Of a stretch of DNA of 64,000 nucleotides, positions 53,672-64,000 are shown in pieces. The notes under the pieces are model-generated. The model made no database searches. It saw nothing but the letters and a program-made list of their open reading frames with translations, and had not been told where the DNA came from. The DNA is from Bicyclus anynana (lineage: Eukaryota > Arthropoda > Insecta > Lepidoptera > Nymphalidae). The stretch is taken from positions 372,001-436,000 of the forward strand of contig NC_069095.1 of the NCBI RefSeq assembly GCF_947172395.1. Direction: 5' to 3'. Both the position numbers and the translations under genes were made by a program. Positions within the stretch are counted from its first letter, which is position 1. Every line of letters starts with the position of its first letter.

Positions 53672-54214
53672 CCTATCTTTATCGATATACCAAACAAAGA
53701 TATTTTAGTTAAAAAATTTTGTTTTTGTGGAAACTGGAAGGTTGACCAGCGTTAGAAGGTCGAAGACGGAGGGTTGTTTCCACTTGCAAGTCTTCCCTTT
53801 GGAGACGGATAGATAGTGGTAACGAGGATATTAATCATCCTTTATTTTCTTTAACTTCAAATCTTACTTACTATGGGTCAAGTCTTCACAAAAAAAAATG
53901 TATTTTTAAAAGTAAAAAACGAAACATTTAGATAAATTATCGTATTTTATTATTATAATTCTTATTTAACAGAATTCAGAATATAATGAAAGATTTAATT
54001 AGAATATTAATTTGGTCAATTTCGAAAAGTATTATTAATATAAAGATTTTACACCATACCATGAATGATAGCCCAAATTATCATAATTACACTATAATTT
54101 ACGCAATAAAAACTATTTCATTATAATACACAAATAACCATAAAGCTAATATTAAATGCCTATAATATATCACAGCCATAAACTACGAGTCACTGACAAT
54201 TTAAAACTATATCT
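53672..54214. other. Possible 3' UTR of the 54215 gene
   Basis: No repeat recognised. Read on the minus strand, an AATAAA lies at 53946-53951, which could end a transcript from the gene upstream. Confidence 0.35.
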
Positions 54215-54415
54215 TCAAGAGTATCTTTCCCGAATTTTTGCAAATATTTCTGTCATGTCCACGTTGTTGGGCTGCTCGTGTTTGCCGAAGAAGGTCATCT
54301 TGGTTGTCTTGAGAACTTTGCCTTCCTCTGCCGTGCGCCTGAAGTATACCGTTTGGATAGCATGCCTCCCAGCAATGTACCTTGTAGCAGAGCGGACTAG
54401 TTGACCTCTGTCCAT
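54215..54415 (-). CDS. Candidate small single-exon gene, 66 residues
   Basis: An unrecognised protein of 66 residues with no cysteine, no signal peptide and no membrane segment. It is basic (KTTKMTFFGKHEQ in the centre, RERYS at the end) and the N-terminus RGQLVRSATRYIAGRH could form an amphipathic helix. The start ATG is in a good context (AAGAAAATGG). The inferred 165-base leader contains no upstream ATG. A TATA-like and an initiator-like element are correctly spaced upstream (see 54568-54610). Third-codon positions are G/C-rich compared with the AT-rich surroundings (for example GAC, AAC, GTG, CAG, CTC), unlike random ORFs here. No repeat family overlaps it. It could be a real gene, a species-restricted gene, or an exon of a larger one, although no splice acceptor is needed to explain the start. 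Function unknown. Confidence 0.6.
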   Translation of the reverse strand: MDRGQLVRSATRYIAGRHAIQTVYFRRTAEEGKVLKTTKMTFFGKHEQPNNVDMTEIFAKIRERYS

Positions 54416-54567
54416 TTTCTTCTATTGAATCTTCTCTTCTTTTAATGAATTGCTTCTAGATGAGCTATTACAGCTTTTCTTTTAATTAAATACTTCTAGT
54501 ACTACCAAAGCTGCTTTCTTTTCAATGCTTTCCTTTTCAAAGATTAAATAATCGTAGAAGTACCACG

Positions 54568-54610
54568 AAGACGAACGACTAACGAAAGTGACAGTACTCG
54601 ATATATTTCA
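54568..54610 (-). promoter_or_regulatory. Putative TATA box and initiator
   Basis: The minus strand has AAATATATCG at about 54600-54609 and GTTAGTCGTT at about 54573-54582. Their spacing (about 25-30 bases) fits TATA plus an arthropod TTAGT-type initiator. The transcript would begin near 54580, 165 bases before the ATG of the 54215 frame. Confidence 0.45.
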
Positions 54611-54619
54611 AAGGAGATA

Positions 54620-54962
54620 ATGAATTATTTTATACGACGTTGCTTCACGCTTGTTTAATTAATAATGTGCGATATGTAATCGCGCTGTTATTTAAAGGAG
54701 TTTAGTATGACGTGTACAACTGTAGGTAGATGTACACTTCAGGGAAAATTGTCACTGTACCGAAGCGTGGTTTCTAAAAGGTTTAACCACATTTTGCCTC
54801 TCTGAAGCTACTGAGATAGCGGTAAAGAAAACGATTTCTGTATGAAAATGACTGTTAAAATGCACGGTTTTAAACGAAGCTTATTAGTATAGAAGCAGGC
54901 GATTATTTGCACATAAAATACAGCATACAAAACAGAAATAATAATTAAAACGAAAATAAGAA
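54620..54962. other. Unassigned DNA upstream of the candidate gene
   Basis: No repeat recognised. It may hold upstream regulatory sequence. Confidence 0.3.
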
Positions 54963-55165
54963 TCACACTAATATTATAAAGACGAAAGTGTGTGTGTGTG
55001 TAAGTATGTTTGTTCCTCCTTTACGCTACGGCTACTGAAGCGATTTCGCTGAAATTTGGAATTATAATAGATTTTACTCTGGAAGGCTACTTTTCATCCC
55101 GGAAAAGGCGGAATGTTCCCGCGGAATTTGTGAAAAACTTCGCTCGAGTTTGCTAGTAGTCTTAC
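54963..55165 (+). repeat. R-B repeat
   Basis: 'cactaatattataaagacga', a GT tract, 'gctactgaagcgatttcgct' and 'ttcgctcgagtttgctagta'. Confidence 0.7.
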
Positions 55166-55338
55166 TTTATATTTACGAAAATATTTTAGAATACCTAAAT
55201 ACGAATAGATACGATATATCGCCGGTCTAGTCACAAAACAATATAATTTGTTGTAAAAATATAATATTTAATAGCCTCACTAGGCTAGGCCTCACTTCTT
55301 ATACGATTAGATATGGAGCATACCATATCATAGATTTT

Positions 55339-55619
55339 GACGGCCTCGGTGGCGCAGTGGTCCGATCCCCGGCTAGGCTGGTTGAGATTGTCTTAATTGG
55401 TCCAGGTCTGGCTTGTGGGAGGTTTTGGCCGTGGCTAGTTACCATCCTACCGGCAATGACGTACCGCCAAGCGATTTAGAATCCGGTACGATGTCATGAA
55501 AAAACATGGTGGATTTGCATTCTCCTCCTATCATGTAAGCCCGATTCCATCTTAGTCTGCATCATCACTTACCATCAGGTGTATAGTCAACGGCTAACTT
55601 GTAAAGAATTAAAAAAAAA
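55339..55619 (+). mobile_element. SINE S1, head with deletion
   Basis: 'gacggcctcggtggcgcagt' then a deletion removing most of the region up to 'ccgatccccggctagg'. The body and 3' end are complete with an A tail. Confidence 0.8.
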
Positions 55620-56309
55620 CACGCTGCCCCAGAGCGGGCTTACGGACTTAGCAAATGTGTTTTTCTGTAATAATCACTATCATAATTTTTATATCTCCTG
55701 AGCTATAAAAATTATGGTGTCCTTATTATTACTAACCTTGTTAATAACGAAGGTAAACTTCTATCTATGAAGATATCATAGATAGAAGCATTACTTCTGT
55801 ATATACACCACACTTACAAACAATTAAGTATTTAATCTGAGCGTAACGTAAAGATGTGTTCTTACCTTTACTATTTACTTTAGCAACAGGAAAACACTTG
55901 GTAAAAACAGAAATGCTCTTATGTTTTTCCAGAAAAAGCACTTCTGTGTTATGTAAATTATTATTTTTACTTAGCCCTTCAACACTTTCACACACTTAGT
56001 GTGTATGAAGAAAGAAAAGTGGTTTCACACTAAGAAATTACTGGAACGAGATCTTGTGACATCAATGAAGTTCGTAGATACTTAATCTGTGACACAAGTT
56101 AAAATTGTAGTGATTTTGAGATCCAGCTAAATATAATTTAATTGTTGTGAATTTGACTACAAAATGTTGAATTTGACTACAACTTATAATGAGTATAATA
56201 AAGTCAGAATTGTGAAACAATAATTCTGCACGAGTTAACCAAAACTACGACGTATCATTAATGACCCGATACAATTATTGTTATTATTATGATAAAATGA
56301 AATATAACT
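55620..56309. other. Unassigned DNA
   Basis: Contains a perfect 13-bp-arm hairpin at 55758-55788 (loop 5). Nothing else recognised. Confidence 0.35.
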
Positions 56310-56646
56310 TTTTTTTTTTTTTTTTTTTATTCTTTACAAGTTAGCCCTTGACTACAATCTCACCTGATGGTAAGTGATGATGCAGTCTTAGATGGAAGCG
56401 GGCTAACTTGTTAGGAGGAGGATGAAAATCCACACCCTTTTCGGTTTCTACACGGCATCGTACCGGAACGCTAAATCGCTTGGCGGTATGTCTTTGCCGG
56501 TAGGGTGGTAACTAGCCACGGCCGAAGCCTCCCACCAGCCAGACCTGGACAAATTAAGAAAATTTCAATCTGCCCAGCCGGGGATCGAACCCAGGACCTC
56601 CGTTTTGTAAATCCACCGCGCATACCACTGCGCCACGGAGGCCGTC
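56310..56646 (-). mobile_element. SINE S1, full length
   Basis: T-rich tail, complete body, box B (minus strand GGTTCGATCC), head to 'cgccacggaggccgtc'. Highly similar to 31184-31510. Confidence 0.9.
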
Positions 56647-57059
56647 AATTAACTATTTTAACTATCCTAACAAGCTTCCAAAATTTATATAAAGCTCAAT
56701 TATAACTTTTACAATAATAGTATTGTGAATATTTGAATTGAATACCCAATAATATTATATTATATGATATATATAATAGCATCCTGTATAGAAACACAGC
56801 TGTAGGTATTTGAAAGTGGAAATGAAATAAATTGGTTATTCAGCCACATGTGGTTCGTGGTTATTTTGGTTTATGTAAACTATTGTGTGCTAATATTATA
56901 AAGATATAAGATTTTTGAACTATTTTAAAAATTCTTGACCATTAGTAAGCTATATTTTCACTGAGTAACAAAGTAAATTAACATAACCTAAATGATCTTG
57001 ACAGAATCAAGACCGGGAGCCACAGCAGATAAAGCTGAAACCGGTAAGTGGCACAGTTC
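56647..57059. other. Unassigned AT-rich DNA
   Basis: No feature recognised. Confidence 0.3.
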
Positions 57060-57200
57060 TTGCTAATTTTTTGAACAAAGGATCAGCTTGGCTGTCCAGC
57101 GCGGAAATGCAGCCAGTATTCTTGCCACCATTCCACGTGGGCATGATTTGTATAGTCAGCTTAAGGATAAGTCAACTTAAGTTCCTTACAGTAAGATTGT
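57060..57200 (+). mobile_element. LINE-K copy 3, coding end
   Basis: 'agcttggctgtccagcgcgg' and 'aaatgcagccagtattcttg' are the reverse complement of 11484-11570. The frame reads SLAVQRGNAASILATIPRG then a stop soon after KDKST. It is 5'-truncated and ends in a short 3' UTR. Confidence 0.65.
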
Positions 57201-58069
57201 AAGAATTACTGTCGATAGCTAGTTGGTAAATTTCGTGTTATATCAACTAAAGGTTCTCAAAATTGGTGAATTGGCAGGCAGACCTGAAGCTCAGATATAC
57301 CAGGCTGTTCCTGTTCGGATTGACGGGCTAACCCAATCAAAGCTAAGGTTCTAAATTCAATTTCGTAATAATTACTGTCAGAATTTAATAACATGACATG
57401 GCTGAGATATTTTCGAATTTCTTAAAAAAATGCTCAATATTTCGAACCCTGGACCTCAAAATCCGCAACCACGAGTTACAATTGGGGGTAGTTGTGTACA
57501 AAGTATAATTATTTAATTTTGGTTTACCTGGGGAATTTATTAACGAGGCGCAAAATTATTTTTGGTATTTTGGTACATATAATACCTCTGTGGTTTGCGG
57601 ACAAAGAATTTTAATTAAATGTATCCATAAGGGTATATAATATCTGTATAATTAATATAATGTATAATATAATATTTGTTTAATTATGTGGTTTCATTAA
57701 ATAATGCTGAATTCGACCACACCAGGAATAATAGGTATTGTCTCATTATATTTGCCGTAAGCATAACACAAAATATTATGGGGTAAATAAATAATTCTGT
57801 GCCAGAGTACCAGAGTACCGTAATTAACACTTTGTAGTTTTTTAAAAAGCGCAACTGATGGTTTTTTTATCTGAAAAATTTGGTAGAACCCCAAAATAAA
57901 TTTAATTTAATTTTCGGATTCCGCAGTCAATAAAGAACCTTGTCAATAATAATGATTAAGCCTCTAGGGTGTTCTGATGTTTATACTACTTTTGGTTTCG
58001 ACTTGCCTAAGTGGTCGAGGCACTAAAATTAGTGTACAGCATAGTTTTAAATAAATGTATTTTCTTTCT
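57201..58069. other. Unassigned DNA
   Basis: No feature recognised. Confidence 0.3.
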
Positions 58070-58385
58070 TTCTTGCCTCCTGTAAAGCCCTCCAAACACC
58101 ACAGACATGAGCTACCAGCATCCAACGACTATTCATAACCCGCTTGATGTCATCAGTCCACCTAGTGGAGGATCGACCAACACTGCGTTTTCCGGTGCGG
58201 GGTCGCCATTCCACCTTGAGACCTTATCGTCCATCGGCTTTTAAAACTATGCGCGCCGTCCATTGCCACTTCAGCTTCACGACTCGTTGAGCTATGTCGG
58301 TGACATTAGTTTTTCTGCGGATTCGATAAGATTCGATCACGTAGAGATGAAGTATCTCATAGAACATAGCTCGCTCCATCGTCAA
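58070..58385 (-). pseudogene. RTE-type ORF C-terminal fragment
   Basis: Minus-strand copy covering most of the block, with 'ttgccacttcagcttcacga' and 'gaacatagctcgctccatcg'. Several indels break the frame. Confidence 0.7.
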
Positions 58386-58732
58386 CTAAGGGACTCTGAT
58401 CATTCTTGATGCCCATTGTTAGCAACCAAATTAAGTCTTTATTATCGTTAATACTTTCTTTATTAGTATGTTAGGCACACTACACGTACATTCCCTCGTA
58501 TCATGAAATCCCATAAACCGTTATCTAGTAACCACTCGAGACGGTCGCTGTTGACAAATTAAACAACGTGAGTCATAAACGTGCAATATTTACTGTTGAA
58601 CAAGGATTATCTTGTTTTAACTTGACTTCACCAGATCTTTACGTCCTGAGTTCATTCAACACTGTGCCAACATGAAAATTATCTTTTAGTAGAAAGGTGT
58701 TTGAATGAAATTTAGACTTTATTTGCAAGCAA

Positions 58733-58975
58733 ATTGCTGTCATCATTATCAGCTTCATTAGCCTATTTTAAGAAGCCTATAACAAGTTTGAAAAAATAAG
58801 TAACAGTGTCTCAAACGGTGAAGGAAAAACATCGTAAGGAAACCTGCATACCTGAGAATTTTCTTAATTCGCTAAGTGTGTGTGATGGACTACTAGCCTA
58901 ATCCTTTTCATTCTGATAGTAGACTCGTGCTCAACAGTGAGCCGAATAAGGGTTAGTTGTTGATAACAAGAGGGT
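58733..58975 (+). repeat. SINE S2, 5'-truncated
   Basis: 'tgtctcaaacggtgaaggaa' to 'gagccgaataagggtta'. The head is missing, with an unrelated flank at 58733-58805. Confidence 0.65.
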
Positions 58976-59039
58976 CGAGGCCTGTCCTGTGAGTAGTTGT
59001 ATAGGGAGATTTGGAATTTATGTCCATTACGTCACTGAC

Positions 59040-59341
59040 GACGACCTCCGTGGCGCAGTGGAATGCGCGGTGGCTTTACAAGACGGATGTCCTAGGTTCG
59101 ATCCCCTGGGCCAATTGAGGTTTTCTTAATTTGTCCAGGTCTGGCTGGTGGGAGGCTCCGGCCATGGCTAGTTACCGGCAAAGACATACCGCAAAGCGAT
59201 TTAGCGTTCCGGTACAATGTCGTGTAGAAAACAAATGGGGTGTGAATTAACTTCTCCTAATAAGTTATCTTTGATTGCATCATCACTTACCATCAGGTGA
59301 GATTGTAGGCAAGGGCTAACTTGTGAAGAAGAATAAAAAAA
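59040..59341 (+). mobile_element. SINE S1
   Basis: 'gacgacctccgtggcgcagt' to 'aacttgtgaagaagaataaa'. Short deletions in box B and the body. Confidence 0.8.
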
Positions 59342-59904
59342 TGCTTATAGTTGTGGGCGTTATTAATGGGTGTACGAGTAAAATAAACTTTCCAACCAAC
59401 TTCCCAACTGCGGATTGCTACTAAGAATTTATTGAAAATAACTGTATGAAATATTACAATTACAATAATCTTCTCTGTAAAATCTAGTTCTCAAAGTCCA
59501 AACCTTAGGAAAACTTGAATGAAATAAAGTAAAGTAAGTGCTGGTTACCTATCCTATATCAATGGCAGAAAATTATTAAAAAATGCCTGGAAAATATTTT
59601 TTATTAAATTTTCTAATTTATGGCTTCAACGGTACGACTCCATCCGCATGGAATTTCTATATTGCCTTTAGTAAAATATTTTCCGAGCGTTTCCAGTAAA
59701 AATTTTATTAGAAAATAGATTGATGCAGGGCAAGGAGTAGCTACAGCTAAGTATCATTCGATTCCATTCAGTTAGCCTACGCTAATTAATATTTACCTAC
59801 ACTCAACTGAAATTTTTAAAGAAAGAAAGAAAGAAAATTTGTTTATGGGACACACACACACACACAATACAAAGAAGACACATAAATATATATAAAAATA
59901 TTTT
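59342..59904. other. Unassigned DNA with a CA tract
   Basis: A (CA)n run lies at 59851-59866. Otherwise unrecognised. Confidence 0.3.
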
Positions 59905-60115
59905 TTTCACAAATCCCTCGGGAAATATAGACATTTTCGGGATAAAAGTTGCCTATAGGTATGTTAATCCTGACTATAATCTATCTCTACTTCAAATTTC
60001 AGTCAAATCGTTTCAGTATTAGCGTCCTTAAAGAGTAACAAACATCAAAACAAACATGCACCTATAGAAATTCACGTTTATCATATTAGTAGGATTATTT
60101 ACTAACGCAATGTCA
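59905..60115 (-). repeat. R-B-like repeat, diverged
   Basis: 'ttcacaaatccctcgggaaa' to 'tatcatattagtaggat'. Confidence 0.55.
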
Positions 60116-60139
60116 TATAAGAAAAGTCTTTATTAAATT

Positions 60140-60290
60140 CTAGCGGAACCCCGCGCAGTTCACGATCGCGAAAAAGATGAAATATAGCATATGTTACTCG
60201 CTGATAATATAGCATTCCATTGATGAAAGAATTTTTAAAATCGGATCAGCAGTTTCGGATCCAATTTGCTACAAACAAAAAAAAATTACT
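60140..60290 (-). repeat. R-A-like repeat, diverged
   Basis: 'ttctagcggaaccccgcgca' to 'gcagtttcggatcc'. The landmarks are in R-A order. Confidence 0.5.
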
Positions 60291-60730
60291 TTCCAATATT
60301 AGTTATTCTTATTTGTAAGTAAAGTACTCAGAGTTTAAAAATTGATGAATCACCCTCGTGCTAAGTAGAATACGCGTCGGTCATTTGCCTTATATCGCTC
60401 TCCTGTTATCTCAAATTATTAATTCTGGAAACAAATAATTTTCTCTTCAATTTTCATTGTGTTTTTCGAATTCTCGACTTAATTGCGTCGTTTCAGATTA
60501 CGCTTTTCGCAGCGGGACTTTTATTTATTCTCTTATCAGTTGAAACTTTTTTGAATTTGCAATCATGTTTATTTTTTAATTTAACCTGCTATTGATTTTC
60601 ATTTCTTTCCATTCACTTTTTATTACGGGCTCTGCGAGGTGCCATTGATGACAATAGTCACTGTATGAACGGTTTTAAATCTCGACAGTATAAATCTCGA
60701 ATTCTCTTAATTCTAGAAATGAATTTTCGG
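60291..60730. other. Unassigned DNA
   Basis: No feature recognised. Confidence 0.3.
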
Positions 60731-60880
60731 CATCTGTGGCGCTCTGGTGTGAGTGTTGGATTTACAAGACATTGGTCGAGGTCTGGCTGGTGGGAGACTT
60801 CGGCCGTGGCTTGTTACCGGCAAAAATGTACCGCCAAGCGATTTAGTGTTTTGTGTAGAAACCCAAAGTGGTGTAGATCC
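60731..60880 (+). repeat. SINE S1, internally deleted
   Basis: 'tggatttacaagacattggt', 'gtctggctggtgggaga' and 'taccgccaagcgatttagtg' in order, with pieces missing. The overlapping 111-codon frame is not a gene. Confidence 0.65.
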
Positions 60881-61218
60881 GAAGACCGACATGGCGAAAA
60901 TAATCTATTTGACAATTTTTTTAATAACATGATTAAAGATCTGATAGCGACAAAAGATAAAGCCGGCAAAGTAGAGTGTAATCTAGTAAATCCTCGCTAA
61001 ATGTCAGCTCTTTAATGTTTACTCTCACTATTTGCTTGGCAAACAGAGCCAGACGCGTGTTGCTTGTTGGATAAATAAAAATAAATACTTTACTTCCGCA
61101 GTAGATATAGGCACTTTTTGGCTTTGAGTTTGGAATTTTAATCTATTGTGTAAACTAAGAATATAATAATCGTATTTTTTTATATAAAAGAAATTGGGCA
61201 TTACAAAAACAACAAAAA

Positions 61219-61245
61219 TACAATACGTATGGCATACGTATTGTA
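61219..61245. repeat. Perfect short hairpin
   Basis: 12-bp perfect arms ('tacaatacgtat' / 'atacgtattgta') with loop 'ggc'. Confidence 0.8.
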
Positions 61246-61310
61246 ATGTATGTATGTACTCTAAGATCACTATGATCCATATTTAACATTTACCTATCTC
61301 ACTACCTACC

Positions 61311-61380
61311 AGAAGCGAAGCTACCGCCGTATCAATGATACGGGGCCCAAGGTCTAGCCCTTACGTGTGAAGGCAATAAT
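61311..61380 (-). repeat. 'Gggggccc' repeat fragment
   Basis: 'gaagctaccgccgtatcaat' and 'gatacggggccc' match the reverse complement of 40140-40215. Confidence 0.55.
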
Positions 61381-61411
61381 TCATAAAATCCAATCCACAA
61401 TCCCACTAAAA

Positions 61412-61475
61412 AGTAAAGATTCTACCACCTGTTCGGAAGGTAAGTTCTGCTGAGATGAGCCGGCAAGAAACTAAT
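61412..61475 (-). repeat. LINE-J 3' UTR fragment
   Basis: 'gattctaccacctgttcgga' and 'ggcaagaaact' match the LINE-J 3' UTR. Confidence 0.5.
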
Positions 61476-61764
61476 AAAAAATTAATGTTATCTTATTAAG
61501 TTTTTTAAGTATCAATATTTGTCAAATATATAATGTGCAGGCATGACCCACTTTCAGTTAATATACACCAGTAGGTATACAGATTAAAAACATAAATTAT
61601 TATTAAATATCTGTTATCATAGTTGACTTTCGGACTTGCAGCAAATATATTGTGACACCAATATATTAACTGATACAATTTTATTAATTTAATATCAACG
61701 TCATCATAATTAGCCAATGGACGTCCACGTTTAGACTTAAGGCGCTTTTCTGGACTTCTAAACA

Positions 61765-62200
61765 AAAAATGTATGGGAATGACAGATCTTGATCACGTGA
61801 CTATACATCTTTTTTTTTTTATTCTTTACAAGTTAGCCCTTGACTACAATCTCACCTGATGGTAAGTGATCATGCAGTCTAAGATGGAAGCGGGCTAACT
61901 TGTTCGGAGGAGGATGAAAATCCACACCCCTTTCGGTTTCTACACGGCATCGTACCGGAACGCTAAATCGCTTGGCGGTACGTCTTTGCCGGTAGGGTGG
62001 TAACTAGCCACGGCCGAAGCCTCCCACCAGCCAGACCTGGACAAATTAAGAAAATCTCAATCTGCCCAGCCGGGGTTCGAACCCAGGACCTCCGTTTTGT
62101 AAATCCACCGCGCATACCACTGCGTCACGGAGGTCTTTCTAGTTTTCGAAGCCTTTGCGATCGTAGAAAGAGAATCGACGTGCCAATTGGCTAGGGGGAC
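61765..62200. repeat. Foldback CCAAGTGGCACG, copy 3, with S1 inside
   Basis: The centre 'atgggaatgacagatcttga' with 'tcacgtgac' lies left of the S1. The right arm 'tttcgaagcctttgcgatcg' to 'gacgtgccaattggctaggg' lies right of it. The left arm is degraded. S1 (61810-62135) has inserted in the middle. Confidence 0.7.
61810..62135 (-). mobile_element. SINE S1, full length, in a foldback element
   Basis: Complete copy from T run to 'cgtcacggaggtc'. Box B on the minus strand is GGTTCGAACC. Confidence 0.88.
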
Positions 62201-62204
62201 AGGC

Positions 62205-62315
62205 TCTAGAGTCGCCAGCAACCAGCGGCTCTCTGTAGCCCACTCTATGTCATCAGTCCACCTAGTGGGAGTTGACCAACTCTGCTCCCACCGGTGTGGA
62301 GTCGCCATTCCATTA
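62205..62315 (-). pseudogene. RTE-type ORF C-terminal fragment
   Basis: 'agtccacctagtgggagttg' and 'gtcgccattcca' match the minus-strand block. Short and broken. Confidence 0.55.
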
Positions 62316-62935
62316 TACGTGTAAATATAAAAGGACAACTGATTAAAGAAGCATTTTATTTTACTGCAAAACAGAGGCATTACAAAACATTTCTTTTTAA
62401 ATCGCTAACTTATCAAAGACGCTTATTTATGCACGAGAGAGCACAAATCAATTTTCATTATTCAAAGACTGCCCTTCACAACAGTTTTTTTAACGGACGT
62501 TAAAAAGCGTTTAAATACAACAAATGCAATCGAATGTATATATGAACATATGTATATATACACACGACAGCGTTTTTAAAACACAATGCTTTTTTTATCG
62601 AAGTGTGTTGCATTTAAAATTTTGGGCGTTGGAAATAGAACATATTCAACTTTATACTACGCTACGCCCGGCCATGCTGGGTTTTAAAACATCGTTTTCT
62701 TAACTCTCGTGCGAATGAGGGCTAATGAGTGCTTAATATCATAAGCAGAGATAAGTCTCAAATAGCAACGCGTTAACTAGACACTTTCGTGTAACTGTCT
62801 TGTGAGCTAAAGGAAGCGAAGACTATTACTTGTTTTTAATAAAGCCAACAAAATCTATAATGACCTTGACTTAGTAAATACATTTTTGTCACATTTTTTT
62901 TTTTATATATTCAAGTTCGATTTTATCAAATCGAA
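62316..62935. other. Unassigned AT-rich DNA
   Basis: No feature recognised. Confidence 0.3.
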
Positions 62936-62966
62936 AAAATATATATATATTTATATATATTTTTTC
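62936..62966. repeat. AT-rich microsatellite
   Basis: 'aatatatatatatttatata' followed by T-rich sequence. Confidence 0.8.
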
Positions 62967-62984
62967 ATTCTTTAAATCCATATT

Positions 62985-63180
62985 TATATTATAAATGCGA
63001 AAGTAAGTCTGTCTGTTACCTTTTCACGTCTAAACTACTGAATCAATTTAGATGAAATTTGGTACGCAGTTAAAGAGATAAATAGGACCTTGGAGCAGGA
63101 CATCGGTAACTTTTAATCCCGGGAAAATCCATGGCTCCTACGGGATTTGTAAAAACAAAATTTCACACGAACGGAGAACT
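62985..63180 (+). repeat. R-F repeat, copy 2
   Basis: 'attataaatgcgaaagtaag' through 'ctgaatcaatttagatgaaa' to 'aaaatttcacacgaacgg'. Confidence 0.6.
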
Positions 63181-63275
63181 TTGGAGACATTTCAGCGGTT
63201 GATTTAGTCATACTACCCCTAGGCATGTATCCAGTTTCGTGTTAGGTTAGTATAGAAAAGGTAAAATAAATGGTT

Positions 63276-63455
63276 TCAATCAGCCGATGGACGTCTACTG
63301 CAGGACATAGGCCTTTTGTACGGACTTCCAAACGTCACGATCCTTAACCGCCTGCATCCAGCGAATCCCTGCGACTCGCTTGATGTCGTCAGTCCACCTT
63401 GTGGGAGGTCGACCAACTACGTCGTTTTCTAGTACGGGGTCGCCATTCCAATGTC
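63276..63455 (-). pseudogene. RTE-type ORF C-terminal fragment
   Basis: 'tcagccgatggacgtctact' to 'ggggtcgccattccaatgtc'. Minus strand, broken. Confidence 0.65.
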
Positions 63456-63662
63456 TTAAATTCATACCTACCCAAAAATGCCCACCAACTCTTCCGCTGT
63501 AAAATAAGCAATACGCCTTTGTCTATTGGGTGGTACCTTCTGTCGAAACTCGAACAGACTGAGCCAATTTAGAATTAGGTATAAATTCTTAAGATGGATA
63601 GAAATAAAGTAAGATAACGCTTCCATAACAAAAAAAAATAGAATAAAAAAGGTATATTAAAT

Positions 63663-63850
63663 AGCCATGGCCCAGTGGATATGACCTCTGCCTCCGTTTC
63701 CGGACGGTGTGGGTTCGAATCCGGTCCGGGGCATTCACCTCCAATTTTTCAGTTATGTGCATTTTAAGAAATTATATCAAGTGTCTCAAACGGTGAAGGA
63801 AAACATCGTGAAAAAACCTGCATAATAGAGAACTTCATCTCATTCATCAT
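63663..63850 (+). repeat. SINE S2, 5' half
   Basis: 'agccatggcccagtggatat', box-B-like 'gggttcgaatccgg' and 'ggtgaaggaaaacatcgtga'. The head is intact; the 3' end has decayed by about 63850. Confidence 0.75.
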
Positions 63851-64000
63851 TTAAAAAAAGTTTTTTTTTGGTTACATGAGAACATTACCTATAAGAAGAT
63901 TGCTTTTTAATTTATCTCGGTAAAAACTGGAATACAGTGCACGAGAATTATGCTCGGTTAATATCTTATTTTATATTTCAAATCCAGAAAGTTTCTATAA
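63851..64000. other. Unassigned DNA at the window end
   Basis: No feature recognised. Confidence 0.3.

Noticed and set aside
54156..54404. 82-codon plus-strand frame
   Set aside because: Antisense shadow of the 54215-54415 frame, which has better codon use and promoter context.
60665..61000. 111-codon plus-strand frame
   Set aside because: It runs through a deleted SINE S1 and unrelated flanks.
81..62090. tRNA genes at SINE heads
   Set aside because: Heads have box A/B-like motifs but are attached to SINE bodies and do not form clean cloverleaves.

Overview
The window looks like lepidopteran (moth or butterfly) nuclear DNA. It is AT-rich, carries no recognisable multi-exon host gene, and is saturated with repeats whose sequences I recognise as lepidopteran: a tRNA-derived SINE of the Metulj type, a second tRNA-derived SINE, and the short repeats ending in 'gacgaagtcgcgggcgtc' or 'cgcgcggcgtcagctagt'. 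It is most likely a large intron or an intergenic block. Repeat families are labelled here for cross-reference. S1-S4 are tRNA-derived SINEs. RTE-type, LINE-J, LINE-K, LINE-M and LINE-N are non-LTR remnants. R-A to R-G are short interspersed repeats whose class I cannot fix. PLE is a Penelope-like element.

The dominant feature is a Ty3/gypsy LTR retrotransposon on the minus strand (915-5541). Its two 214-bp LTRs look identical, it has a TATA target duplication, and its primer binding site is an 18-base match to tRNA-Pro. A long open frame encodes two zinc knuckles, protease, reverse transcriptase, RNase H and a DD35E integrase. Gag is broken by a frameshift and an in-frame TGA. The element sits inside the 3' UTR of an older LINE (LINE-N), whose coding end is at 5745-6014.

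From 6 to 36 kb the sequence is a mosaic of truncated LINEs, SINEs, foldback elements and a 108-bp minisatellite (17278-17640). Nested insertions are common: S2 in R-C with a 10-bp target duplication, a LINE tail in a foldback element at 33887-34444, and a foldback in S4 at 24205-24343. Penelope-like sequence appears three times (23237-23505, 38890-39326, 40640-40804). The first is a stack of palindromes within a palindrome, and the second keeps a GIY-YIG-like C-terminus.

From 36 to 53 kb there is a 128-bp near-perfect inverted repeat (36643-36971), three copies of a foldback family beginning CCAAGTGGCACG, and several very short near-perfect hairpins. The best candidate host gene is a 66-codon minus-strand frame at 54215-54415. 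It has a good start context, an ATG-free 5' leader, and a TATA-like box correctly spaced from an initiator. I do not recognise the protein. The last 10 kb returns to SINEs, RTE-type coding fragments and short repeats.
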